Positions 27,201 to 34,979 of a DNA stretch of 64,000 bases are shown here, piece after piece. The translations under genes were made by a program, and so were the position numbers. The stretch lies in assembly GCF_002844375.1 (NCBI RefSeq), contig NZ_CP024199.1:3264001-3328000 (forward strand). Direction: 5' to 3'. The number at the start of each line of letters is the position of its first letter. Positions within the stretch are counted from its first letter, which is position 1. This DNA is from Thalassospira marina. Lineage in GTDB: Bacteria; Pseudomonadota; Alphaproteobacteria; Rhodospirillales; Thalassospiraceae. The notes beneath the pieces were generated by a model, which ran no database searches, had not been told where the DNA came from, and was given only the letters and a program-made list of their open reading frames with translations.

Positions 27201-27259
27201 TGCCCCGCAATGCCGCACATATCTGGGGGATATAACACGGCATTGCGGGGCATTTTTTA
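27201..27259 (+). terminator. Rho-independent terminator after gatZ
   Basis: Perfect 15-base arms TGCCCCGCAATGCCG (27201-27215) and CGGCATTGCGGGGCA (27238-27252) enclose a 22-base loop and are followed by TTTTTTAT. It ends gatZ transcription just before the convergent SDR gene. Confidence 0.88.
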
Positions 27260-27263
27260 TCAA

Positions 27264-28019
27264 TCAGGCGGTAAAGCCACCATTTACGTCAATCACGGTG
27301 CCAGTGATAAAGGCGGCATCCGGCCCAGCCAAAAACGTGATAGCGGCAGCAACTTCGCCAACCTCGGCAAAGCGGGGAATCGCGTGGCTTTGCAATACGA
27401 TGGGCGGCAAATTACCCAGTGCGGCAGCGGCCATATCGGTATCCATCACACCAGCCTGCACCACATTGACGGTGATGTTACGCGCCCCAAGGTCACGCGC
27501 GGCACCACGGCTATAGCCCACAATAGCAGCCTTGCTGGCGGCATAATCGGTGGTGCCCGGAAAGGCAATGCGCGTTCCAAGGCCCGAACCCACCGAAATA
27601 ATACGCCCGCCATCGGGCAATACCCGCGATGCAGCCCGGATATTGGCAATAACCCCCATGGTGTTGATCATCCATTGCCGGTCCATCGCCCCATTGTCGA
27701 TTTCCGGGTCATCAATGGTTTTACCCTGCCAGGCGACTGCTGCATTATTGACCAGAATATCAAGCTTCCCAAACGTTCCGACAACCTTTTGCACCAGCGG
27801 TTCGGCCGCATTTGTATCCCCCTGATCAGCCTGAAATGCCGCAGCACGAACACCATGTTCCTGCACTTTCTTCACGACGTCTTCGGCCTTTTGGGCGGAT
27901 GCGACATAACTGATCGCAATGTCTGCGCCCTTTTCGGCCAGGGCAAGTGCTGTTGTCGCGCCCAGCCCGCGTGAACCGCCCGTGATCAGGGCGACCTTGC
28001 CCGTTAAAGGTTTGCTCAT
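27264..28019 (-). CDS. Short-chain dehydrogenase/reductase
   Basis: A 251-residue classical SDR. The NAD(P) motif is TGGSRGLGA near residue 14. NNAAVAW, the catalytic Ser in SVGSG, and Y-x3-K (YAASK) follow. The end GTVIDVNGGFT is typical of 3-oxoacyl-reductase-like members. CAGGAGAA precedes the ATG. The upstream 143 bases hold an unusual TGAT array. It follows another SDR gene on the same strand. Substrate is unknown; fatty-acid FabG function is possible but not favoured, since it is isolated from fab genes. Confidence 0.92.
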   Translation of the reverse strand: MSKPLTGKVALITGGSRGLGATTALALAEKGADIAISYVASAQKAEDVVKKVQEHGVRAAAFQADQGDTNAAEPLVQKVVGTFGKLDILVNNAAVAWQGKTIDDPEIDNGAMDRQWMINTMGVIANIRAASRVLPDGGRIISVGSGLGTRIAFPGTTDYAASKAAIVGYSRGAARDLGARNITVNVVQAGVMDTDMAAAALGNLPPIVLQSHAIPRFAEVGEVAAAITFLAGPDAAFITGTVIDVNGGFTA

Positions 28020-28050
28020 GTCATTCTCCTGTCTTCAGAAATTTGTTTGG

Positions 28051-28132
28051 TGATGGGGATGATGGGGGTGATCGGCGATGATTGATTCTGATCGAATTTG
28101 ATCGTTTCTGATCACATGTGATGGTGTGTGGT
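28051..28132. repeat. Phased TGAT array in the SDR promoter region
   Basis: TGAT starts at 28051, 28060, 28069, 28079, 28089, 28099, 28109 and 28119, and TGGT at 28129. Spacing is 9, 9, then exactly 10 bases. Five central copies are flanked by little conserved sequence, so it is a degenerate decamer array. It lies 32-113 bases upstream of the minus-strand SDR start at 28019. Confidence 0.8.
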
Positions 28133-28162
28133 GTTTTATAATGGCCTGCGAGGCACCGTGCC

Positions 28163-28942
28163 CTACCAAGGCAGGCGTTCATCGAGGAAAAAGAAACCAC
28201 CCGTGGGGCCGGTTTCATCAAGCGTGGCGTATTTTATGGCGGTTTGCGCCCCGTCCTGTGCAGTCATATCCGCCTGATCCCCGCCCATGGCGGTTTTCAG
28301 CCAGCCAGGGTGAATAGCGTTGATCTTAACGCTGCTGCCCCGCAATTCTTCGGCCAGAAGGATGGTAAAGGCATTTAATGCGGCCTTGGATGTGTCATAT
28401 CCAAGGGCACGAATCGGATAAACCGGCGAAGTTGGATCAGACAAATGCGCAAGCGACCCACGGATGCTTGATACATTCACCACCCGCCCCGCTTTTGCCC
28501 GCTGCAATAACGGCAGCAAGGTCTGGGTTAAAAATAACGGGGCAAAGAAATTCACCTCGAACGTTGCGCGGATATCAGCAGGCAATGCCTCGCTGGGCTG
28601 GCGGGTGGCAGGTGTGCCCCCATCGGGGCTATCAAGCAGGATACCGGCATTGTTGATTAAAATATCAAGCACGCCAAATTCATTACTGATCCATGCAAGG
28701 GCGTGGCTGCGATCCTGTTCCAGGATTACATCCAGCTTCAGCGCGGATGCCTGATAACCCAAATTTTTCAATGTGTGCACGGCCGCACGTGCGCGTGCCA
28801 GATCACGCGCAGCAACAATAACATGCGCGCCCAAAGCCCCCAATTCGCGCGCAATTTCAACGCCAAGCCCCCGTGCACCCCCGGTAACAAGCGCAACCTG
28901 CCCGGCAAGCGACACCAAAGGTGCCGCAGTTTGTGTGGTCAT
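28163..28942 (-). CDS. Short-chain dehydrogenase/reductase
   Basis: A 259-residue SDR with the nucleotide motif TGGARGLGVEIA, DILINNAGI, catalytic Ser in NVSSIRGS, and Y-x3-K (YDTSK). A 12-residue loop between Ser and Tyr is longer than in the neighbouring SDR, similar to carbonyl-reductase-like enzymes. AGGAA lies before the ATG. It is downstream of the DUF1993 gene on the same strand and probably belongs to the TetR-regulated set starting at 30189. Its substrate is not apparent. Confidence 0.9.
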   Translation of the reverse strand: MTTQTAAPLVSLAGQVALVTGGARGLGVEIARELGALGAHVIVAARDLARARAAVHTLKNLGYQASALKLDVILEQDRSHALAWISNEFGVLDILINNAGILLDSPDGGTPATRQPSEALPADIRATFEVNFFAPLFLTQTLLPLLQRAKAGRVVNVSSIRGSLAHLSDPTSPVYPIRALGYDTSKAALNAFTILLAEELRGSSVKINAIHPGWLKTAMGGDQADMTAQDGAQTAIKYATLDETGPTGGFFFLDERLPW

Positions 28943-29032
28943 ATTCCAAATTCCTGAAAATACTGCCGCGGCCTTAACGCAATTTGCGTATTGCGTATTT
29001 CAGGCCCAGCCAAGTGCGGGTTTAGGCCGCCA

Positions 29033-29575
29033 TCAATTGCCATTCCGGCGATGGCCGACATCGACCAGATAGTCCATTTTACCAATCGAAAACCCATTGT
29101 GACGCAGGATCGCGTAGGCCGTGGTGACATGGAAAAAGAAATTTGGCAGGGCAAATTCCTGCACATAGGAAAGCCCGTCAAACGTTACCCATTTGCGCCG
29201 CAAATTCAGCTTGATCACGCGGGTTTCACTGCCCACCAAATCGGCTGGCGAAACCTGGGCCAGGACATCTTCGGTTTTGGCGATCCGGCCAATCAGGTCT
29301 TCAAAACTGGCTTCGTCATCAACCATCGACGGCACCGTGCGCCCGGCAAGGCGCATGGCACATGCCTTCGCCGCGTCGCTGGCATGCTGGATCTGGCGGC
29401 GAAACGGGTCCATATCGGCATATAAACGGGCTTCCAGAATGGCCTGTTCGTCGGCCTTGCCTGCTTTGACATGGGTGGCTGCAGTGTCGATCAAACCACG
29501 CAGGCAGCGAAAGCCCCCCATTATCGGCATGATCGAAAAATCATACATGTTCAGGGTTTTGAGATCGTCGCTCAT
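29033..29575 (-). CDS. DUF1993 family protein
   Basis: A 180-residue protein of the DUF1993 family (DinB-like four-helix fold; function unknown). Recognisable segments are LYADMDPFRRQIQHASDAAK near the middle and LPNFFFHVTTAYAILRHNGFSIGKMDYL at the C-terminus. The start overlaps the stop of the upstream oxidoreductase gene by 4 bases (ATGA), so the two are coupled. It is a cytoplasmic protein without signal or membrane segment. Its link to oxidoreductases is by gene order only. Confidence 0.88.
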   Translation of the reverse strand: MSDDLKTLNMYDFSIMPIMGGFRCLRGLIDTAATHVKAGKADEQAILEARLYADMDPFRRQIQHASDAAKACAMRLAGRTVPSMVDDEASFEDLIGRIAKTEDVLAQVSPADLVGSETRVIKLNLRRKWVTFDGLSYVQEFALPNFFFHVTTAYAILRHNGFSIGKMDYLVDVGHRRNGN

Positions 29576-30189
29576 GCTGATGCTCCGGTTTTTGCACGGG
29601 CAAAAAGCTCCAGCCCGCTAAGCGGTGCGCGCAGTTCCATCTGACGACCGGCCGTGGCAAGTGTCCCCAGGGCAACGGCATGAAAACCAATATCATGGAT
29701 CAGGGTGGATACGGTTTGAAGGGCTGCGTCATCATCGCCAGCGACAAATAACACCCGTTTCAAACCATCTTCGATTGGGGCAAAGGCAGTTGCAAATGGC
29801 AGGGTATTGAATGCCTTTACCACGCGCGCACCCGGCGCAAGGCTGGCGATTAATTCACTGCCCGAATTGCCCTTCAGGTCATCAACAGCAAATTCGGGCG
29901 CATAACTTAAAAAGATATTGGTGGTATCCACCAGAATACGGTTGCCCCAGTTGATATCCGAATGCAGCACATCGCGAATTTTCGTCCAGGGCACCGCCAG
30001 AAAAACCACATCACATGCCAAAACATCGGCGATGGTCGCAGCACGCGGTGCCGGGTCCATATCGGCAAGGCGCGGTTCTAAATCATCCGGGCCTTTGCTG
30101 TTGGCAATCAGAACATCGTGTCCCGCTGCAAGATACCGGCTAGCCAGGGTCCGCCCCACATTTGCCGCGCCGATAATACCTAATTTCAT
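29572..30189 (-). CDS. NADP-binding oxidoreductase (F420-dependent NADP reductase-like)
   Basis: A 205-residue protein with an N-terminal Rossmann domain: MKLGIIGAANVGRTLASRYL, then VFLAVPW and VDTTN. It matches the NADP oxidoreductase, coenzyme F420-dependent-like family, which in proteobacteria rarely uses F420. ATG 30189 follows GGGAGGA; a longer in-frame opening to 30348 would run through operator-like repeats and is rejected. It heads the operon divergent from tetR and is likely controlled by it. Confidence 0.9.
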   Translation of the reverse strand: MKLGIIGAANVGRTLASRYLAAGHDVLIANSKGPDDLEPRLADMDPAPRAATIADVLACDVVFLAVPWTKIRDVLHSDINWGNRILVDTTNIFLSYAPEFAVDDLKGNSGSELIASLAPGARVVKAFNTLPFATAFAPIEDGLKRVLFVAGDDDAALQTVSTLIHDIGFHAVALGTLATAGRQMELRAPLSGLELFARAKTGASA

Positions 30190-30303
30190 TTCATCCTCCC
30201 GGCAGGGCACGCCCCGCCCGTTCCTGATGCTGTCTGCCTGCGCCTGTGCCGCGGGCACATCGCACAACCCGTGAAATGCCTGCGGGCGGGTAACAGCATC
30301 AAA

Positions 30304-30387
30304 TTCAATACCAATCATTACTATATCGATCAGTATTGTATTAGACACACAAACGTCAAGCCATTTTCAATACCGATCAGTATTGAA
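30304..30387. promoter_or_regulatory. TetR-type operators near the oxidoreductase operon
   Basis: The strongest site (30366-30387) has 8-base arms TTCAATAC and GTATTGAA around CGATCA. A second cluster (30304-30341) repeats its halves as TTCAATACCAATCA and TCGATCAGTATTG. These lie 115-198 bases upstream of the 30189 start. I assign them to the TetR gene at 30675 because an inverted copy occurs in front of it. Confidence 0.75.
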
Positions 30388-30593
30388 TTTTACCCAACCT
30401 GATTAAGCGCTTGAAATTGCGTTTCTAAATCATAAAACCTGAAATACATCCGCAATGGCGGGCAACACTCAAAGCTGTTCAGTCCCAGACTTTATCCTGC
30501 TGCGATGGATAGTTACTGCCTTGCTTGTGCAGTAGTGCCTTCACCCCACCCAAAACCGCCACCCCGCACCAGCGACGGGATATGCGCATTTTG

Positions 30594-30615
30594 CAATACA
30601 GTAACGATTGGTATT
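30594..30615. promoter_or_regulatory. Inverted copy of the TetR-type operator before tetR
   Basis: The 22 bases from 30594, read on the complement, match 30307-30328 at about 18 positions; both contain AATACCAATC, TTACT and TAT. The site lies 60 bases before the tetR start and suggests autoregulation. Confidence 0.7.
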
Positions 30616-30674
30616 CTATCTGGACTTTTCCCATGTCGATTTTCTATACTGCCCGGTAGCAAAACGAGGTACCC

Positions 30675-31295
30675 ATGGGACGACACAGGGAATTTGACCT
30701 GGAAAAAACCCTGGATGCGATGATGGTCGTATTCTGGGAGAAAGGTTACGAAGGCACATCATTTGATGACCTGACCCGCGCCACCGGTGTTGCGCGACCC
30801 GGTCTTTATGCGGCCTTTGGCAACAAGGAAACCCTGTTTCGCAAGGCATTGGACCGCTACGAGGCAAAGCACCTTGCCTTCATGAAGGACGCGATGAATG
30901 AACCGGAAATCACAACCGTCATTCGCCGGATTCTTGAAGAATCGGTCATTGTGCAAACACTGGGCGGGGCCTGCCTGGGCTGCCTTGGAATCAATGGTGC
31001 CATGGCCTGTTCGGCCGATGCCGAACCTGTGCGCCAAGAACTGATCCGCCGCCGATCCATTTCCGAAGAGGCCCTGCGCAACCGGCTGGAACGCGCCAAA
31101 CAGGATGGTGAATTACCACCTCAGGCGGATTGCGCCCTGCTATCGGGTTACATCATGGCGGTTAACCAGGGGCTTGCTGTGCAGGCCAAGGGTGGCACCC
31201 CGCGCGAGGACCTTTTGAAAATCGTGCATCATGTTGTTGCATCCTGGCCGGGGCCGGCACTGGCGCAGGCAGACACACGGGCACAAGCATCCTAA
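30675..31295 (+). CDS. TetR-family transcriptional regulator
   Basis: A 206-residue TetR-type repressor. The helix-turn-helix is GTSFDDLTRATGVARPGLYAAFGNKETLFRKAL (about residues 28-60). The C-terminal ligand domain includes GGACLGCLGINGAMACS with three Cys. That cysteine-rich segment is common in this AcrR/YcdC-like group. CGAGG lies before the ATG. It is divergent from the oxidoreductase/DUF1993/SDR operon and shares operator-like repeats with it. The inducer is unknown. Confidence 0.93.
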   Translation: MGRHREFDLEKTLDAMMVVFWEKGYEGTSFDDLTRATGVARPGLYAAFGNKETLFRKALDRYEAKHLAFMKDAMNEPEITTVIRRILEESVIVQTLGGACLGCLGINGAMACSADAEPVRQELIRRRSISEEALRNRLERAKQDGELPPQADCALLSGYIMAVNQGLAVQAKGGTPREDLLKIVHHVVASWPGPALAQADTRAQAS

Positions 31296-31313
31296 GGTTT
31301 CCCTGACCGATGC

Positions 31314-31718
31314 TTAAACGGCCTCGGCAAACGGGCGGTGATGTGATGGCTGGTTGGGGCTGATAACGGCCGACATCATGGTTGCCGAAACCCCATCATA
31401 AAAAGCAAGGTTTCCCAGCCCGCAAATCGCACGGCCCACTATGATCGCCCCGCTGGTTGGAATGATCGGGCGCTGGTCATTGTGAAATACCGACAGATAC
31501 GGCCCCTTGGGAAAATAGGCGAGATCGCCAATCGACAGATCCTTGGTCAGCGGCCCGGAAACAGCCAAAGGGCGCTGTAAAAAGCCAATCGCTTCGCGCT
31601 GGCCAAAATCGGTAATGTGCACATCAAACGGCACCAAAGCCAAAAGGTCCCTGGCTGTTGGATTATCCTGCAGGGCAAATTGCACGATATCGTCATCGAA
31701 AAGCAGGCTGACCTTCAT
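31314..31718 (-). CDS. Cyclophilin-like fold protein
   Basis: A 134-residue protein of the bacterial cyclophilin-like family. Typical features are the N-terminal strand MKVSLLFDDDIVQFALQDNPTARDLLALVPF, then SIGDLAYFPKGPYLSVFHND, and a terminal G-rich segment AICGLGNLAFYDG. These proteins share the cyclophilin barrel, but their prolyl-isomerase activity is unproven. ATG 31718 follows GGGAG; an upstream ATG at 31733 is also possible. It converges with tetR and lies downstream of the histidine kinase gene with a 207-base gap. Confidence 0.8.
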   Translation of the reverse strand: MKVSLLFDDDIVQFALQDNPTARDLLALVPFDVHITDFGQREAIGFLQRPLAVSGPLTKDLSIGDLAYFPKGPYLSVFHNDQRPIIPTSGAIIVGRAICGLGNLAFYDGVSATMMSAVISPNQPSHHRPFAEAV

Positions 31719-31925
31719 TACCGTTGCTCCCATGCTGGCTTGCACGCGTATCGATCCTGAACAAAGGCCACGCATGGCGCCCCCCTGTCATCAGACAGGA
31801 CACATCCTAGGGCACGGCAGGTAACCAACGGGTGACAAGGATGGGGCATTTGCCCGCTTTTTCACCTGCCAAGCCGATTTCAACCGATCGGCCACATTGG
31901 CAAATGTTTCGCCCGCGCGCCGGAA

Positions 31926-33227
31926 TTACAGCTTCAGGGTTACGCGCAATCCCCCATCGGGCAGGCGCACATAATCACAGCCCCAATCGCATTTGGCGCA
32001 AATTTTTCGCACCAGTTGCAGGCCAATACCTTCTTCTACCGGTTCGGTCGAAATGGCCTGGGGGTGCCCGGCATCAATATTGTTTTCAACAACCATTTCG
32101 CGGGAATGCACATGTACCGCAACCCGGCCCTTTGGCGTATGTTCAAACGCATTGCGAATGACATTGGAAACCACAATGCCCACAGCAGCCATATTGGCGA
32201 TGATCGGTTCGCAGGCATCATTCACGATCAATGATGCCTCAACATTTTTATCCTCGATGATATAGCCAAGCTCGCCCATCTGATTGCGCGTGATATCGGC
32301 AAGCAGGAATTCCTGTTTTTCCTCGACATAGCGCTGGTCATTTTCACGGCCCAGCCACAACAGCGTTTCGATCAACTGGCGCATATTGCGATTGGCACGC
32401 CGCACCCGATAGGAAATGCGCGCCTGCTGTTCGGTCAGATCGGTTCGATCAAGCAGGTCCAGATGCCCCTGCATAATGGTAACCGGGGTCCGTAATTCGT
32501 GGCTGGCCTGGCGAATAAAATCACGTTCACGTGCGACAAAGGCATCAACCCGGCCCACCGCACTGTGCAGTTCACGGGCAACTTCGTTTAGTTCGGCAAA
32601 GCGAAACCGCGGTAGCGGATCGGCAAGGTTTTCGGAATTAAGGTTTTTCGCCCATTCCTGCAAATGGGCGGTTGGTTCGCTCATTTTTTTGCCAATGAAC
32701 CACAGGAAAACACCAAAAACCGCCATGATGCCCAGTGCAAAGGGCACCGACATATGCATAAGCGACCGCAACCGGTTAAAGAAGATGCTGTTTTTGTCCT
32801 GCTGGCGATAGGATTGCACAACAAAAAGCCGCTGCCCGTCGCGCATGTCATAGGGAAAAACATGATAGATGCGCAAATCCGGGTCGTGGTTGCCGACCTT
32901 TTCGCCGGTATTGATATAAACCATTTTACCCGACACCAGATCATTCTGGTCCAGATACTGGCGCAAATCATCGGGGATGTCGGAAAAGCTGGTATAGCTG
33001 CTAATCCCCAACCCGTTGGGCAGGCGAATATCGGGATTGTTCTGGCGCAGGTCATCATATTGTTCGGCGATTAGCTGAAGCTGAAACGACGCATAAAGCG
33101 TTTTGCCGTAGATCAGGTAAAAATTCACCCCAACGGTATAGATCAGGACGATCACCACCAGCCCGGCCAGAACATAGTTCCGGATAAATTTGGGAAATGT
33201 CGTTTCAGAAGACATACGGGGGAACAT
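31926..33227 (-). CDS. Sensor histidine kinase
   Basis: A 433-residue membrane kinase. Transmembrane helices at about residues 17-40 and 157-178 flank a periplasmic sensor of about 115 residues without a recognised ligand motif. The H-box is ASHELRTPV (H243) and the N-box is VSNVIRNAFEHT. The usual DxGxG motif is altered to VVENNIDAG, before the later GIGLQLVRKI glycine box. ATG 33227 lies one base after the response-regulator stop, so it is coupled. It is the last gene of the second molybdo-hydroxylase operon and presumably senses a periplasmic signal linked to it. Confidence 0.92.
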   Translation of the reverse strand: MFPRMSSETTFPKFIRNYVLAGLVVIVLIYTVGVNFYLIYGKTLYASFQLQLIAEQYDDLRQNNPDIRLPNGLGISSYTSFSDIPDDLRQYLDQNDLVSGKMVYINTGEKVGNHDPDLRIYHVFPYDMRDGQRLFVVQSYRQQDKNSIFFNRLRSLMHMSVPFALGIMAVFGVFLWFIGKKMSEPTAHLQEWAKNLNSENLADPLPRFRFAELNEVARELHSAVGRVDAFVARERDFIRQASHELRTPVTIMQGHLDLLDRTDLTEQQARISYRVRRANRNMRQLIETLLWLGRENDQRYVEEKQEFLLADITRNQMGELGYIIEDKNVEASLIVNDACEPIIANMAAVGIVVSNVIRNAFEHTPKGRVAVHVHSREMVVENNIDAGHPQAISTEPVEEGIGLQLVRKICAKCDWGCDYVRLPDGGLRVTLKL

Positions 33228-33228
33228 T

Positions 33229-33912
33229 TCAGCTTTCTCGCAGGGCAAGCCCCTGCCCCGGAACCGTCTGGATCAGGGAAGAGGCAAAAGGTTTGTCAAT
33301 TCGGCAGCGCAATTTGTAGATATTGGATTTAAGGGCATCGGTGTCGGGCGGTTCACCCTGCCAAAGTGCCATTGAAAGCCGGTCGCGCGAAACAACATTG
33401 GGGCTGTTATTGGCCAGAACTTCCAGCAAGATCCAGTTGGTTGGCGAAAGGTCGATCACCTGGCCGCTGCGCTGCACCGTGCGATTGGCAAAATCGATTT
33501 GCATATCGGCAATGGTAATGCGGCGCACCTCGCCACTACGACGACGCGACAGGACCCTTGTGCGCAAAACCAGTTCTTCCATTTCAAACGGCTTGATCAG
33601 GTAATCATCGGCACCGGCGTTAAAACCTTCAATTTTATCCTGCAGGGTATCGCGCGCGGTTAACATCAGAATGGGCGTATCAACACCGCGATCGCGCAAT
33701 TCCTGGCAGATGCGAATGCCATCAAGATTGGGCAGCATCAAATCAAGCACGATCACGTCATAACGGCCGGAAAGGGCAAATTCCAGCCCGGAATGCCCTT
33801 CATAGGCATGGTCGCATTCAATGCCTTCCAGCTCGAAATAATCGCTGACGATACCGGCTATTTCCATATTGTCCTCGATCAGAAGGACCATGATGGCAGG
33901 TTGATCTTTCAT
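33229..33912 (-). CDS. OmpR-family response regulator
   Basis: A 227-residue two-component regulator. The receiver domain has the acidic pair in IEDNMEI, phospho-acceptor D57 (VIVLDLMLP) and K107 (YLIKPFE). The C-terminal winged helix has VLANNSPNVVSRDRLSMALW and DALKSNIYKLRCRID. Its start overlaps the xdhC stop in ATGA, and the kinase follows one base after its stop, so it is translated as part of a tight block. Targets are probably the iorA2/iorB2 promoter region, but this is inference. Confidence 0.94.
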   Translation of the reverse strand: MKDQPAIMVLLIEDNMEIAGIVSDYFELEGIECDHAYEGHSGLEFALSGRYDVIVLDLMLPNLDGIRICQELRDRGVDTPILMLTARDTLQDKIEGFNAGADDYLIKPFEMEELVLRTRVLSRRRSGEVRRITIADMQIDFANRTVQRSGQVIDLSPTNWILLEVLANNSPNVVSRDRLSMALWQGEPPDTDALKSNIYKLRCRIDKPFASSLIQTVPGQGLALRES

Positions 33913-34916
33913 TCAGCAGCTTCCGACATAAAACCAATCACATCCGGTGTATAAAGCGCACGGTGAACACCTGCCATCATCGACAGGGCAATACTTTCGG
34001 GCATATCCCCGCCAATAGGCACCCCTGCCGGGCCATCAATGGCAAAAGGCAGGGCATTTTCACGTATTTGGGCACGTTTTAAAACCGCATCAAAACGGTG
34101 CCGCGGCCCCAGCACCGACACATGCGAAACCGCCGGCCCCGCCTGTGCCAGCAAGCACAGGGCTTTGGCATCAAGTTCCATATTGTGTGTCATCAAGATG
34201 GCTGCATCCACCCTGGTATTTTTTACATACTCAATCAGCCGGTCATCCAGGCAGGACATAATGGTATCGGCCATGGTGAAATTTTCGGGCCGAGCATTGG
34301 CCGGGCGCGGATCCATCAGGGTAATGCGCCATTCCATCGCACTGGCCAGCCTGACCAATGGCTGTGCATCCATACCACCGCCAACGATCAGAATATGTGG
34401 TTCGGGCCGTACCGGTGTTACCAGCCAGTTTTCACCGGCAATGGTTTCAAGGCGCGCGGACTGGGTGCTGACGCCTCCATCTTCACGGAAAAAACCGGCA
34501 CCGCCACCCGATGAAATCTGCTGATAAAAATAACCACGCTGCCGGGTAGCAAGCGCACGGTAAAGTGCACCCAGGCCAAGGTCGTTTTCCAATGTGACAG
34601 GCTGCAGCATCACATGCACCGCCCCGCCGCACCCCACACCAAGGCGAAAGGATAAATCATCCTCGTCATTGCCATCATAAACCAGTTGGATGGCTTCACC
34701 GGTATGCATCACCTTGCGGGCATTGCGCGCAATGTCGGCCTCAAGGCAGCCGCCACTTAAAATGCCATGGAGCTGCCCGCTATCACTGATCATCATCATG
34801 GCACCCGCCTTGCGATAGGCGGACCCTTCTGTGCGAAAAACCGTACCTAAAACCCAGCAGGCACGATCCCCACTGCCCTGCCAGGCGGCCAGCATACGCG
34901 AAAGATGGTTGCTCAT
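33909..34916 (-). CDS. xdhC: XdhC-family molybdenum cofactor maturation protein
   Basis: A 335-residue XdhC/CoxI-like protein. The N-terminal XdhC domain contains GSAYRKAGAMMMI and GILSGGCLEADI, and the C-terminal Rossmann-like domain contains ILIVGGGMDAQPLVRLA. Family members bind the Mo cofactor, promote its sulfuration and insert it into hydroxylases. It sits between the large subunit gene (34980-37154) and a two-component system. ATG 34916 follows AAGGAT and is preferred to an upstream opening at 34934. Confidence 0.94.
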   Translation of the reverse strand: MSNHLSRMLAAWQGSGDRACWVLGTVFRTEGSAYRKAGAMMMISDSGQLHGILSGGCLEADIARNARKVMHTGEAIQLVYDGNDEDDLSFRLGVGCGGAVHVMLQPVTLENDLGLGALYRALATRQRGYFYQQISSGGGAGFFREDGGVSTQSARLETIAGENWLVTPVRPEPHILIVGGGMDAQPLVRLASAMEWRITLMDPRPANARPENFTMADTIMSCLDDRLIEYVKNTRVDAAILMTHNMELDAKALCLLAQAGPAVSHVSVLGPRHRFDAVLKRAQIRENALPFAIDGPAGVPIGGDMPESIALSMMAGVHRALYTPDVIGFMSEAAE

Positions 34917-34979
34917 ATCCGTGATCCTTGCCAAAGGCCCCGGTATCGCGCTTTTGGCAGGCGATACCGGGATGCCGGT

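Larger units (their letters stand above)
30190..30674. other. Divergent regulatory spacer between oxidoreductase operon and tetR
   Basis: About 485 bases with operator-like repeats at both ends (30304-30387 and 30594-30615). The middle is AT-rich around 30395-30435. The reading frames crossing it have no ribosome site and are not called. Confidence 0.55.

Noticed and set aside
28051..28132. CRISPR-like interpretation of the TGAT array
   Set aside because: The repeats are only 4 bases with 9-10 base spacing, far shorter than any CRISPR unit.
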